Shown here piece by piece: positions 15,668 through 22,235 of a stretch of DNA of 25,316 bases; within the stretch, counting starts at the first letter, position 1, and the number at the start of each line of letters is the position of its first letter. Origin of the DNA: a virus; IMG/VR virus record IMGVR_UViG_3300021171_000040, positions 1 to 25,316 of that record, one strand, 5' to 3'. A program made the translations under genes and the position numbers. The notes beneath the pieces were generated by a model, which saw nothing but the letters and a program-made list of their open reading frames with translations, made no database searches and was not told the DNA's origin.

Positions 15668-16518
15668 TAATTATTTCCGAATGGAGAATACCAAAATAAC
15701 CAAGAAATCATATTGATAGTCCAACAATTTCCTAACATTTTATATCTTTCATTTGGACTAAATCCTTTAGTATAATCATCAGGTAAAGTTTGTAATCTTT
15801 CACATTCAATAGGAGTTAAATACCTACAATAATCTTCAAATTCTATTAAACCGGCGTTTCCCCATCTATCCTGGCGAGTAGTTAGACAATTTGATTTATT
15901 AGAATAAGTTATATTTTTACATTTACCTTCTAACCACATTTTATCTCTAGATGGAGTTTTATTAACTTTATAATTTTTAATTAATTTATAATCTCTAATT
16001 AATATATCTTGTAAATTTATTTTAAAATCATAAGGTTCTGGTACTTCCCAATTTTTCCAATACAATCTTTTTCTATGTTGTGCTGAAACTTTTACTGAAT
16101 TTAATTCAACATAATTAACATTAAGTCTTTTATTAATAGTTAAAACATAAGACCAATCCATTGGTGTATTTTCTAATAAAAAATATTTTGGCTTAATTTC
16201 TTTAATAGCTCTTTCAAATTCAAAATATAATTTTGATTCAGGATGATTGAAGCCCAATTGATTACCTAAAAAACTAAATCCTTGGCAAGGTGATCCTCCT
16301 ATTATTAGATCAATATTTTTAAATTTACTAAAATTAGCATTTTCAACTGAACCATGATGAATAACTTCAGGATGATTATTTTTAGTAACTTGAATAGCTT
16401 TATAATCTATTTCATAAGCATGATATTCTGATATATTTATTTTAGCTCTTTTTAATGCAACTAACCCACAAGCTATTCCATCAAATAAACTTAATACTTT
16501 AATTCCGTTCACGGCCAC
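15667..16518 (-). CDS. DNA (cytosine-5) methyltransferase
   Basis: I place the start at the GTG at 16518, six bases after GGGGAG; a GTG at 16512 is also possible. The 16572 ATG would overlap the upstream gene by over 70 bases. The product is 283 residues: motif I LSLFDGIACG (9-18), motif IV GGSPCQGFS with the catalytic cysteine C78, motif VI LLENT (E116), motif VIII SAQHRKRLYW (145-154), and near the end ECERLQTLPDDYT and YKMLGNCWTINM (motifs IX-X). The layout resembles compact Dnmt3-like phage enzymes. It transfers methyl from SAM to cytosine C5 at an unknown site. No restriction enzyme accompanies it, so self-protection against host restriction is likely. The gene looks even more AT-rich than the clamp and polymerase genes. 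Confidence 0.9.
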   Translation of the reverse strand: MAVNGIKVLSLFDGIACGLVALKRAKINISEYHAYEIDYKAIQVTKNNHPEVIHHGSVENANFSKFKNIDLIIGGSPCQGFSFLGNQLGFNHPESKLYFEFERAIKEIKPKYFLLENTPMDWSYVLTINKRLNVNYVELNSVKVSAQHRKRLYWKNWEVPEPYDFKINLQDILIRDYKLIKNYKVNKTPSRDKMWLEGKCKNITYSNKSNCLTTRQDRWGNAGLIEFEDYCRYLTPIECERLQTLPDDYTKGFSPNERYKMLGNCWTINMISWLFWYSPFGNN

Positions 16519-17503
16519 TAATAACTCCCCGCATCGCGTCACCTTCAAATTTAAGCATATAACTAGCTCCACTTAATCCCTTAGCCATAAAATCAATAGT
16601 TTTAACATGTCCCTTCATCATCATGAGCTGTTTAATTGGATAAATAAATCCTTTTGGAATACCGTTGCATTCATGACTTGCTCCTGTATTTTCAGGATGG
16701 CTCATGAGTAAATTTATATCAGAATAAACATTACCACTATCTGAAAATGGTGCAATAGCTTCCAAAGCTTTAAAGAAATTAGGATCAATAGCCCATAGAT
16801 TAGCTTCAATATTTAATATCCTGCTTACATCAGGCCACGTATCAGAATATAGCTGCGTTCTTAGCCAATATCCATCTTCAAAATAAAATGTAGCTGATGA
16901 ATTTGAAAATCCAAATCCAATAAGATTTTTCTTTTGTTTTACCAGAGCTGATACAAATTGTTTTGGTAAAGGTATGTTAGGTGGTAAATCTAACCCATGC
17001 CAATATTCAAAAAGCATTAAGCGATTAGTTGATATGACGCTTTGCCCATTCATTAAAATTGAAGCTGTTAAGACATGTTGTGCATTCTCACTTGCTAATA
17101 CTCCTACTGCTTCTACAGCCTCTTTAAAGCGATTGGTGATAGGAGCTATCATAGGATCAGGTTGAGCATCCTGCATTAAATTAGGATCAAGGCAAGGTAC
17201 AATAGCTTTAAATTTTCCTGATTTAATTGATAGCCTTCCGTTATCCAATTGAGTAAATGAATAACCTTCATCGCATTTAGATAGAGCTTCAACCATTAAA
17301 AGAGTGTGAGGATGACAATACAAATCTTCAATAATTGGAGCACCAGCAGCAATGATACCATTAAACGCAATAGCCCAATTATTTTTAAGACCAATATGCG
17401 TTTCATATGGTGTTCCTAGTTTCTCACTAACACATGAACAAAATTCTAACGCTTGAAGAAGTGAGGATTTAGTTTCAGTTTTAATAGTTGGTTTACGTGC
17501 CAT
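16499..17503 (-). CDS. Putative DNA sliding clamp (beta-clamp-like)
   Basis: This 334-residue protein contains no nucleotide-binding or catalytic motif. Its repeated alternation of strands and short helices, and its ending in a basic RGVISGRERN resembling the C-terminal strand of bacterial beta clamps, suggest a processivity clamp. Segments NGQSVISTNRLMLFEYWHG, LIGFGFSNSSATFYFEDG and YSDTWPDVSRILN fit the clamp-like pattern of a ligand-displaying strand, a paired domain and the WPD-type turn. It sits two genes upstream of the DNA polymerase, where a clamp would be expected. Its ATG shares a base with the previous stop (TGATG). If it is not a clamp it is a conserved replication-associated phage protein. 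Structure prediction would settle this. Confidence 0.6.
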   Translation of the reverse strand: MARKPTIKTETKSSLLQALEFCSCVSEKLGTPYETHIGLKNNWAIAFNGIIAAGAPIIEDLYCHPHTLLMVEALSKCDEGYSFTQLDNGRLSIKSGKFKAIVPCLDPNLMQDAQPDPMIAPITNRFKEAVEAVGVLASENAQHVLTASILMNGQSVISTNRLMLFEYWHGLDLPPNIPLPKQFVSALVKQKKNLIGFGFSNSSATFYFEDGYWLRTQLYSDTWPDVSRILNIEANLWAIDPNFFKALEAIAPFSDSGNVYSDINLLMSHPENTGASHECNGIPKGFIYPIKQLMMMKGHVKTIDFMAKGLSGASYMLKFEGDAMRGVISGRERN

Positions 17504-17811
17504 CAGAAAGGTATATTATCATCATCAAGGTACTCAGGGCAAGAATATACAATTATCTCAGTAGGAGGCTTAGCGTTAAATTTTTTACATAAGTCACGTT
17601 CATTACTCCAATGCTGGCAATTTAAACAGTTTTGGTAAGCTCTAGAATTAGCTATCAATCTGACTAAATCAGATTGAAGTTCTAGATAAACATTTTGCCT
17701 AATGATTGGAGTTGGTTGTTTATACATTATTTTATTAATTCCTTCAAATATCTTACCATTAACTAACGTTGTAAATATTCCTGAATAAGGTGTGTAATTA
17801 TGTTTATACAT
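17503..17811 (-). CDS. Small zinc-binding phage protein
   Basis: The product is 102 residues if translation starts at the ATG at 17811, which overlaps the stop of the upstream small gene by eight bases. A second ATG at 17727 (74 residues) has GAAGGA upstream, though twelve bases away, and starts nearer the conserved-looking part (TPIIRQNVYLELQSDLVRLI). Cysteines in CLNCQHW, DLCKKF and VYSCPEY form a likely four-cysteine zinc site, and the tail is acidic (YLDDDNIPF). Proteins of this pattern are frequent small neighbours of phage replication genes with unknown role. It may be an adaptor or nucleic-acid-binding factor. The stop overlaps the clamp start. Confidence 0.65.
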   Translation of the reverse strand: MYKHNYTPYSGIFTTLVNGKIFEGINKIMYKQPTPIIRQNVYLELQSDLVRLIANSRAYQNCLNCQHWSNERDLCKKFNAKPPTEIIVYSCPEYLDDDNIPF

Positions 17812-17953
17812 TTTTAGGCCAATACCTATAAGAAAGTTTATGACATTTTTTACACATTAAAACTTCTCTAGGTCCATTCATCGTCATTATATTTGAAGCA
17901 TGAATATAATCATGTTCGCATAATCCAAATAAATTTCTAAGCCATTTAATCAT
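17804..17953 (-). CDS. 49-residue zinc-knuckle protein
   Basis: This short gene fills the space between the HNH gene and the 102-residue zinc protein. It reads MIKWLRNLFGLCEHDYIHAS, then NIMTMNGPREVLMCKKCHKL and SYRYWPKNV. C12 and H14 with C34 and C37 make a credible zinc site, and CxxC-H is typical of short phage zinc ribbons. A GTGAG element seven bases upstream can serve as ribosome site; that element lies inside the residual copy of the helicase end. Its stop overlaps the next possible start (ATGTATAA). The cysteine pattern and exact fit between neighbours support it. Function unknown. Confidence 0.65.
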   Translation of the reverse strand: MIKWLRNLFGLCEHDYIHASNIMTMNGPREVLMCKKCHKLSYRYWPKNV

Positions 17954-17954
17954 T

Positions 17955-17987
17955 TTACATCTCACAACTCAATATTTCAGGATGTTT
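17955..17987 (-). repeat. Residual second copy of the helicase 3' end
   Basis: On the minus strand this reads codons for KHPEILSCEM and TAA. The functional helicase ends KHPEILSCEF and TAA at 18507-18475. Nine of ten residues are identical, yet Pro, Ile, Leu and Ser use different codons (CCA/CCT, ATT/ATA, CTC/TTG, TCT/AGT). The copy lies on the far side of the HNH gene, whose own stop falls inside it in another frame. It is one base away from the next gene's ATG, the spacing expected of the original helicase/next-gene junction. It has no start and is not expressed as a protein. Confidence 0.8.
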
Positions 17988-18471
17988 TTACATTTAAAGT
18001 GCCATTACCTGCAAATCCCTCATGATATAATTTCTCAGCGGCTAATCTAGCTTGTATAGCATCTTCTTTAAGTGCGAAAGTTCCTAATCTAATTCTTTCT
18101 CCCCTAACTCTTATATAAGCTGTCCAATAACCTCTATCTTCTCTAAATTGCAATCCTTTAGCTTCATTTTCTAAGTTAGTAGGTCGTCTGTTAAATTGAT
18201 TTTGTGAAAAATCACAAATTCTTAAATTATTTTTAGTACAATCTAATCCATTACCATTCTCATGATCAACTAAAATATTTCTAGATTTAACATTTAAAAT
18301 TATCCTATGTAGCATTCCAGCATGTTTATTAGTTACTAAAAATTTACAAACTACATATCTAGTATATCCTCCCTTAGTTATCATAGTATTTAAATGATAT
18401 TTAAATAAAATATCTTTATCTTCATCATCTACAAAGATTTGCCTTCCTGTATTCATAGTATAAGTAAACAT
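17977..18471 (-). CDS. HNH homing endonuclease with AP2-like DNA-binding domain
   Basis: This 164-residue protein contains an HNH nuclease fold at about residues 53-95 (MLHRIILNVKSRNILVDHENG, followed by LDCTKNNLRICDFSQNQFN), with the H of LHR, the DHENG histidine and the NNLR asparagine as expected catalytic or metal residues. Residues 104-150 are AP2-like (KGLQFREDRGYWTAYIRVRG, then ERIRLGTFALKEDAIQARLA). This pairing is standard for free-standing phage homing endonucleases. It starts three bases after the helicase stop. It is visibly more AT-rich than the helicase. Its last codons read into the residual helicase copy, showing that it is inserted. There is no room for a self-splicing intron around it. 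Confidence 0.9.
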   Translation of the reverse strand: MFTYTMNTGRQIFVDDEDKDILFKYHLNTMITKGGYTRYVVCKFLVTNKHAGMLHRIILNVKSRNILVDHENGNGLDCTKNNLRICDFSQNQFNRRPTNLENEAKGLQFREDRGYWTAYIRVRGERIRLGTFALKEDAIQARLAAEKLYHEGFAGNGTLNVKTS

Positions 18472-18474
18472 AAT

Positions 18475-20082
18475 TTAAAACTCACAAGAGAGAATTTCTG
18501 GATGTTTTTTATTACAGTGTACTCTAATATATCTAGGGCAACGTAATTCGCTTATTTTTAAAAGAGCATTGTCTATTGTTAAAGGTGGTTCTTCTCTATG
18601 CCGACGCCTCCACCAATCCCTAGCAATCTTACCAGCCATTCCTTTGTGCTCCAAGCAAATATATTCCTTATAGGATAGTCCATTTGTGAAATAAGTTACC
18701 TTTAGCGTAGGAGGTTTGTCATTGAAATGATTTTTATGTTTAGCGTAAATAGCGTATTGAACAGGAAAGGTTTCAATAATTGGTAATTCTTCTTTTATAG
18801 CAGCTCTCAATAATTCTTCAGTACCAGCTTTTGAAACAAGCTTTTGCTGAAAGGTAAAAGCTTCATTACATTGACAGCAAACTTTAGCAGAAATGTGATT
18901 ATAAGCTCCACAATTTTCACAGAGCTTAATTGGCATTTCTCCCGGTAATCCCTTTTTCATCTTAGGAATAGCAGGATCATTAATAGGACCAAGGCGAGGC
19001 GTGTTGCGGGCGAAGTCTAAAACCAAGCAATTGTTCTTACCTTCAGCAGGCCTTGTGCCCCGTCCTAGCATCTGCACCCATAATGGTACGCTCAAGGTTG
19101 GTCTTAACATTCCTATAAGGTCAATTTCAGGGTGATCAAATCCTGTCGTAAGCTTTCCGTAATTAACGATAGCTCTAAGCTCATTTCGTTTAAACGCTCT
19201 AATTGCTTCATCGTTATAATTTGTTTCTCGCTTTGAATGCACCGGAGCACAATCAATCCCAAAAGCCCCAAGTTGCTCTGCAATATGCTCAGCATGTTCA
19301 ATACCTGATGCGAAGATAAGCCAGCTTCTCCGATTTTTCCCAGCATGTGCTAATTCCTGAAGTGCTTTATAAGTTATCTCTGCTTTATCAACAGCTCCTT
19401 GAAGTTGAGTAGCAACAAACTCGCCTTGCTGTACTCCAACATCTGAAACGTCAAGCTCCGTCTTGGTTCTGAGCGGAATTAAAGGAGAAATAAAACCTTG
19501 CTCAACAAGCTGATTAAAACCGTTTAAGCTTGTTAGGTCATGACAAATATCTGTAAAAATTCCACCTTGATCAGTTATCATACCACTCCCCATTCTATAG
19601 GGAGTAGCAGTCATTCCAATGACTTTTAAAGCTGGATTTATAAGCTTCATCATAGCAAGAAAAGTATTATACATTGATGCATCGTTATTAGAAATTAAAT
19701 GCGCCTCATCAATAAAAATAATATCACGCCTTCCGAATAGGGTAGCTCCTTTCCTTACTGTGCTTTGAATACCAGCATAAATTATAGGATGAGCTGTATC
19801 ACGTTGTTTTAAACCTGCACTATGAATACCTAGTGGTGCTTCTGGCCATACTAATTTTAAAATATTAGCATTTTGAGAAATAAGAGTTGAAACATGAGTT
19901 AATAGCATAAATCTTTGGGTAGGCCAAAGTCTCATAGTTTCTCGAATAAAGATTACAGGAGCAATACTTTTACCTGTACCTGTAGGCCAACATAAAACAG
20001 GATTACCAGTTTGACCACTTTGAAAATAATTCCAAAGTGCATTTAATCCGTCTATTTGATAAGGACGTAACTCTATATTCAT
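18475..20082 (-). CDS. SF2 DNA helicase (DEAH-type) with zinc finger
   Basis: This is a 535-residue superfamily 2 helicase. RPYQ (6-9) opens the ATPase core; Walker A is PTGTGKS (33-39); motif II is IDEAH (124-128); motif III is MTATP (157-161). The C-terminal RecA domain has NYGKLTTGFDHP (307-318) and motif VI QMLGRGTRPAEG (337-348). A zinc finger follows (C388, C391, C402/C403, C405) and then an unassigned C-terminal domain. It uses ATP to move on or unwind DNA, presumably in phage replication or recombination. Its ATG abuts the stop of the nuclease gene upstream. The last codons are duplicated beyond the HNH gene, so the present C-terminus (SCEF) may be a replacement brought in with the HNH element. 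Confidence 0.92.
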   Translation of the reverse strand: MNIELRPYQIDGLNALWNYFQSGQTGNPVLCWPTGTGKSIAPVIFIRETMRLWPTQRFMLLTHVSTLISQNANILKLVWPEAPLGIHSAGLKQRDTAHPIIYAGIQSTVRKGATLFGRRDIIFIDEAHLISNNDASMYNTFLAMMKLINPALKVIGMTATPYRMGSGMITDQGGIFTDICHDLTSLNGFNQLVEQGFISPLIPLRTKTELDVSDVGVQQGEFVATQLQGAVDKAEITYKALQELAHAGKNRRSWLIFASGIEHAEHIAEQLGAFGIDCAPVHSKRETNYNDEAIRAFKRNELRAIVNYGKLTTGFDHPEIDLIGMLRPTLSVPLWVQMLGRGTRPAEGKNNCLVLDFARNTPRLGPINDPAIPKMKKGLPGEMPIKLCENCGAYNHISAKVCCQCNEAFTFQQKLVSKAGTEELLRAAIKEELPIIETFPVQYAIYAKHKNHFNDKPPTLKVTYFTNGLSYKEYICLEHKGMAGKIARDWWRRRHREEPPLTIDNALLKISELRCPRYIRVHCNKKHPEILSCEF

Positions 20083-20943
20083 TTAAATACCAAGATGATG
20101 ATCACATCCTTTAGAAATGAAATCTTTAGGTATAGTATTATTAAATTTATGACAGTACCATTGAGCATCTTCAATTGGTTCTGCATTTCTACATGAGCGA
20201 CAATTTATTTCTACAGGTTCATTTTTATGACATATACCTGAGAAATTACAATATTTACAATTAAAAAAACTAGGATTTTCACTAATTCGTGGTGGGGGTT
20301 CTTTAGCAAATATTATATCTTCAGCTTTCTTTTCTAGCTGTGCTCCTAAATTCCAATCAAGCTCTACAATTTTAACTGTAATATCACTATCATTCTTATT
20401 TTCAATCATGTAGATGCAATAACGAATACCAGTTTTATAACCATATTGGCATTCTTGTGCCCAATGCTTAGGCTTAGCTTTTGATAAATGTTCTTCAGCT
20501 ACTTTGTTATATCCTGATCCTGTATTATTAGTTTTGAAGCTCAATGAAATAATTATATCTTCACTTATTTCATAGTGCTTTGGTGTTTTGCACATTCCAT
20601 CTAGTGAACCGCCATAATGTCCCTTAGCTCCTGAGATATGAAATTGCTTTCTATTTTCGTCAAATTCTTTAACTTCAAATCCAATTCCTCTAAGATATGA
20701 TACAAACCTTGGCTCAGCTTGATGACCAACATTAAATAGCCTAAGCATTCTTCCATCAAATACTTCTTCCTTAGTCCATCTGAAATTATACCAAAGCTTA
20801 CGCCAACATTCTTCACCTAGATCAGAAGCTCCTAAATGGTTTCTATGACCATGATCATAATGCTCAGCACAATAAGCATCAATATCTTCTTCGATACGTG
20901 AAGCTAGCTTATCTCTATCTTCTGGATTATTTAGATTGATCAT
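20083..20943 (-). CDS. Cas4/RecB-like PD-(D/E)XK nuclease with cysteine clusters
   Basis: This 286-residue protein follows the phage Cas4/RecB exonuclease plan. It has C46 (GEECWRK), GHQAEPRF (73-80), the catalytic aspartate in GSLDG (D115), and a lysine in SLSFKT (K137). A cysteine cluster, FNCKYCNFSGIC (C230, C233, C239), would bind an iron-sulphur cluster together with C46. A second cluster, NCRSC...WYC...GCD (C249, C252, C265, C281), may hold zinc. The residue two before K137, normally Glu in (D/E)XK, is Ser135, so activity is uncertain. It is placed between SSB and the helicase, suggesting DNA-end processing in replication or recombination. The start overlaps the previous short gene by ATGA. 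Confidence 0.78.
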   Translation of the reverse strand: MINLNNPEDRDKLASRIEEDIDAYCAEHYDHGHRNHLGASDLGEECWRKLWYNFRWTKEEVFDGRMLRLFNVGHQAEPRFVSYLRGIGFEVKEFDENRKQFHISGAKGHYGGSLDGMCKTPKHYEISEDIIISLSFKTNNTGSGYNKVAEEHLSKAKPKHWAQECQYGYKTGIRYCIYMIENKNDSDITVKIVELDWNLGAQLEKKAEDIIFAKEPPPRISENPSFFNCKYCNFSGICHKNEPVEINCRSCRNAEPIEDAQWYCHKFNNTIPKDFISKGCDHHLGI

Positions 20944-21095
20944 TTTTTATCTAATTCAGCTTGAATTAAAATTGATAATATTGAGCGTTCTGTTTTATTT
21001 ATACTAAAATACTCCCTAGTAATATCTTTATCAAATTTTAAATTTCTTAATTCATTAAGCATCTTTTTTAAATGATATTTTCTATTTTCATTCAT
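20940..21095 (-). CDS. 51-residue basic helical protein
   Basis: This short gene reads MNENRKYHLKKMLNELRNLK, FDKDITREYFSINKTERSIL, SILIQAELDKK. GGTGAG precedes the ATG, and its stop overlaps the nuclease start (ATGATC), the coupling used throughout this operon. It is Lys/Leu/Ile-rich and probably a helical hairpin or small DNA-binding domain, but I recognise no family. Support comes from exact fit in the gap, ribosome site and overlap. It follows two hairpins that separate it from the SSB-like gene. Confidence 0.6.
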   Translation of the reverse strand: MNENRKYHLKKMLNELRNLKFDKDITREYFSINKTERSILSILIQAELDKK

Positions 21096-21113
21096 TTGCT
21101 CACCTATTAAAAT

Positions 21114-21154
21114 GCCCTGCTACTCTAAATTTTCCCCATTGTGAATAGCAGGGC
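21114..21154 (-). terminator. Hairpin between SSB and the 51-residue gene, possible attenuator
   Basis: GCCCTGCTA pairs perfectly with TAGCAGGGC (nine pairs) around a 23-base loop. On the minus strand the right arm is followed by ATTTTAAT. The stem is strong but the loop long and the T-tract short, so partial termination or mRNA processing after the SSB-like gene is the likeliest role. Confidence 0.5.
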
Positions 21155-21159
21155 AGTTG

Positions 21160-21190
21160 TTACAGCAATTATGTTAGTCTTAGGCTGTAA
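21160..21190 (-). promoter_or_regulatory. Second hairpin directly after the SSB stop
   Basis: TTACAGC and GCTGTAA (seven pairs) enclose a 17-base loop beginning at the base next to the SSB-like stop codon. No T-tract follows before the second, stronger hairpin. It probably protects the 3' end of the upstream message or acts together with the neighbouring hairpin. Confidence 0.4.
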
Positions 21191-21832
21191 TTATGTTCTG
21201 TTGCCCCAAGGAGGATTAGGACTTGGATTAGTATTTCCCGGTTGCCATGCTTGGCCGGGATTTTGCTGTTGCGGCGCAGCACTCTGATTACCTCCCCAAG
21301 AGCCATTAGGAGGCGCTGCAGTGGGGTTAGGAGCGTCCGCTGTCTTACCCCAATTCCCTCCCGGCTGCTGCTGTAGCGGTGCTCCCTGTTGAGCCTGAGC
21401 AGGCTTGGAAGGATCATTACCCGCCACGTCATACACTCGCTTCAACTCTGTGTAGCCCTTGGCGTCTGGATTAGTAGCAGAAGGTTCCTCCCCTTTCTGA
21501 TACCCAACATCCATCAAACCTTGAGCACCGCGCAATGCTGCACCTTCATCTTGCCAATTGATTGTATAGCGACTAACAGCTCTACACAATGCTGATAATT
21601 GACCATGAGCAATTTCTACAGCCTTTGGCGTCTTATTCCAAATGTTGTAGTTGTGGCGTATCATTCCAATTGGAGAAGTAAACTCTACTACAAAATATCC
21701 ACCATCCTTAGCAGCAGTTTCTTTAATTTCTGTGCCAGTAATAGTAAATGCAATTTTTTGAGCTGGAGGATGAATACCAAATCCTTGATTTGGTTCAAAC
21801 TGATTAGCATTAAAACCACCCGACATCTGCAT
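21191..21832 (-). CDS. Single-stranded-DNA-binding-like protein (DUF669-like)
   Basis: I set the start at the ATG at 21832 (213 residues), with CAGGA about nine bases upstream; the longer frame from 21865 overlaps the previous gene. Residues 20-120 form a beta-rich core (IAFTITGTEIKETAAKDGGY, FVVEFTSPIGMIRHNYNIWN, AVEIAHGQLSALCRAV) resembling phage SSB-like proteins of the DUF669 type. Residues 135-213 are a disordered Gln/Pro/Gly/Asn tail, as in many SSBs, but the end is PWGNRT, not the acidic DDDxPF tip of bacterial SSB. Its DNA is clearly GC-richer than its neighbours in the tail region. It probably coats single strands for the neighbouring annealing ATPase and nuclease. Confidence 0.68.
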   Translation of the reverse strand: MQMSGGFNANQFEPNQGFGIHPPAQKIAFTITGTEIKETAAKDGGYFVVEFTSPIGMIRHNYNIWNKTPKAVEIAHGQLSALCRAVSRYTINWQDEGAALRGAQGLMDVGYQKGEEPSATNPDAKGYTELKRVYDVAGNDPSKPAQAQQGAPLQQQPGGNWGKTADAPNPTAAPPNGSWGGNQSAAPQQQNPGQAWQPGNTNPSPNPPWGNRT

Positions 21833-21837
21833 TTTAG

Positions 21838-22095
21838 TTATCCTGTAAGTCCTTTGACTGCCCACATGACAGCCTCTTCTACTTTAGTTTTAGCAATAGA
21901 GTATTCACGTTTAGAACCTAGGCTATCAATATATGTTATAAGTTCTAAACCAAAATCTTTAATTGCTACCATATTTTGCTTCTCAATATCAGATAAAATT
22001 TTGTATTGATGGCGCATAGTATTGTTGATAGTACGTTCATCTTTCGCACTATCTACCATTTCTTTTTCTTCAATTGGTTCACCAGATGGACACAT
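21838..22095 (-). CDS. Acb2/Tad1 hairpin-domain-like protein, candidate anti-CBASS/anti-Thoeris sponge
   Basis: This 85-residue protein has a variable, acidic N-terminal third. The helical-hairpin pattern that I recognise from phage Acb2 and Tad1 proteins follows: MRHQYKILSDIEKQ (27-40), AIKDFGLELITYIDSLG (44-60), then KREYSIAKTKVEEAVMWAVK (62-81), ending in GLTG. The TKVEEAVMWA segment is the most characteristic part. Known members bind cyclic nucleotides or cyclic ADP-ribose signals and so switch off host CBASS or Thoeris immunity. The length and position in an early operon fit. Its ATG shares one base with the previous stop (TAATG). Ligand specificity cannot be read from the sequence. Assignment is from memory of the family pattern. 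Confidence 0.72.
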   Translation of the reverse strand: MCPSGEPIEEKEMVDSAKDERTINNTMRHQYKILSDIEKQNMVAIKDFGLELITYIDSLGSKREYSIAKTKVEEAVMWAVKGLTG

Positions 22096-22235
22096 TATCC
22101 TAACACCTTTTCTAGTTTTGCTACTTTACTGCTTAAAACTTTAATTTCATTGCGTAGCTGTTTCAATGTAATACTATATGGTCCTACTTTAACTCCCGGC
22201 TTACGACCACGCTTCTTAGGTTTATCTTTAGTCAT
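22095..22235 (-). CDS. 46-residue AT-hook-like basic protein with leucine-zipper-like tail
   Basis: This short gene starts immediately after the previous stop (TAA then ATG at 22235) and ends in TAATG with the next gene. It reads MTKDKPKKRGRKPGVKVGPY, SITLKQLRNEIKVLSSKVAK, LEKVLG. Residues 5-14 (KPKKRGRKPG) match an AT-hook-like, minor-groove-binding basic core. Residues 21-46 form an amphipathic helix with leucines or valines at heptad spacing, suited to dimerisation. A tiny DNA-binding dimer acting on AT-rich DNA is a fair reading, but no family is known to me. Confidence 0.65.
   Translation of the reverse strand: MTKDKPKKRGRKPGVKVGPYSITLKQLRNEIKVLSSKVAKLEKVLG

Noticed and set aside
16519-16572. 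Longer methyltransferase start at 16572
   Set aside because: It would overlap the clamp gene by over 70 bases and add residues before motif I, while GTG at 16518 has GGGGAG six bases upstream.
17955-18507. Group I or II intron carrying the HNH gene
   Set aside because: Only three bases lie between helicase stop and HNH start, and the HNH frame runs into the residual copy, leaving no space for a ribozyme core. The helicase also already has a complete end before the HNH gene.
21389-22009. Plus-strand frames opposite SSB and the Acb2-like gene
   Set aside because: No ribosome sites or recognisable composition, and they are complementary to well-supported minus-strand genes with overlapping starts and stops.
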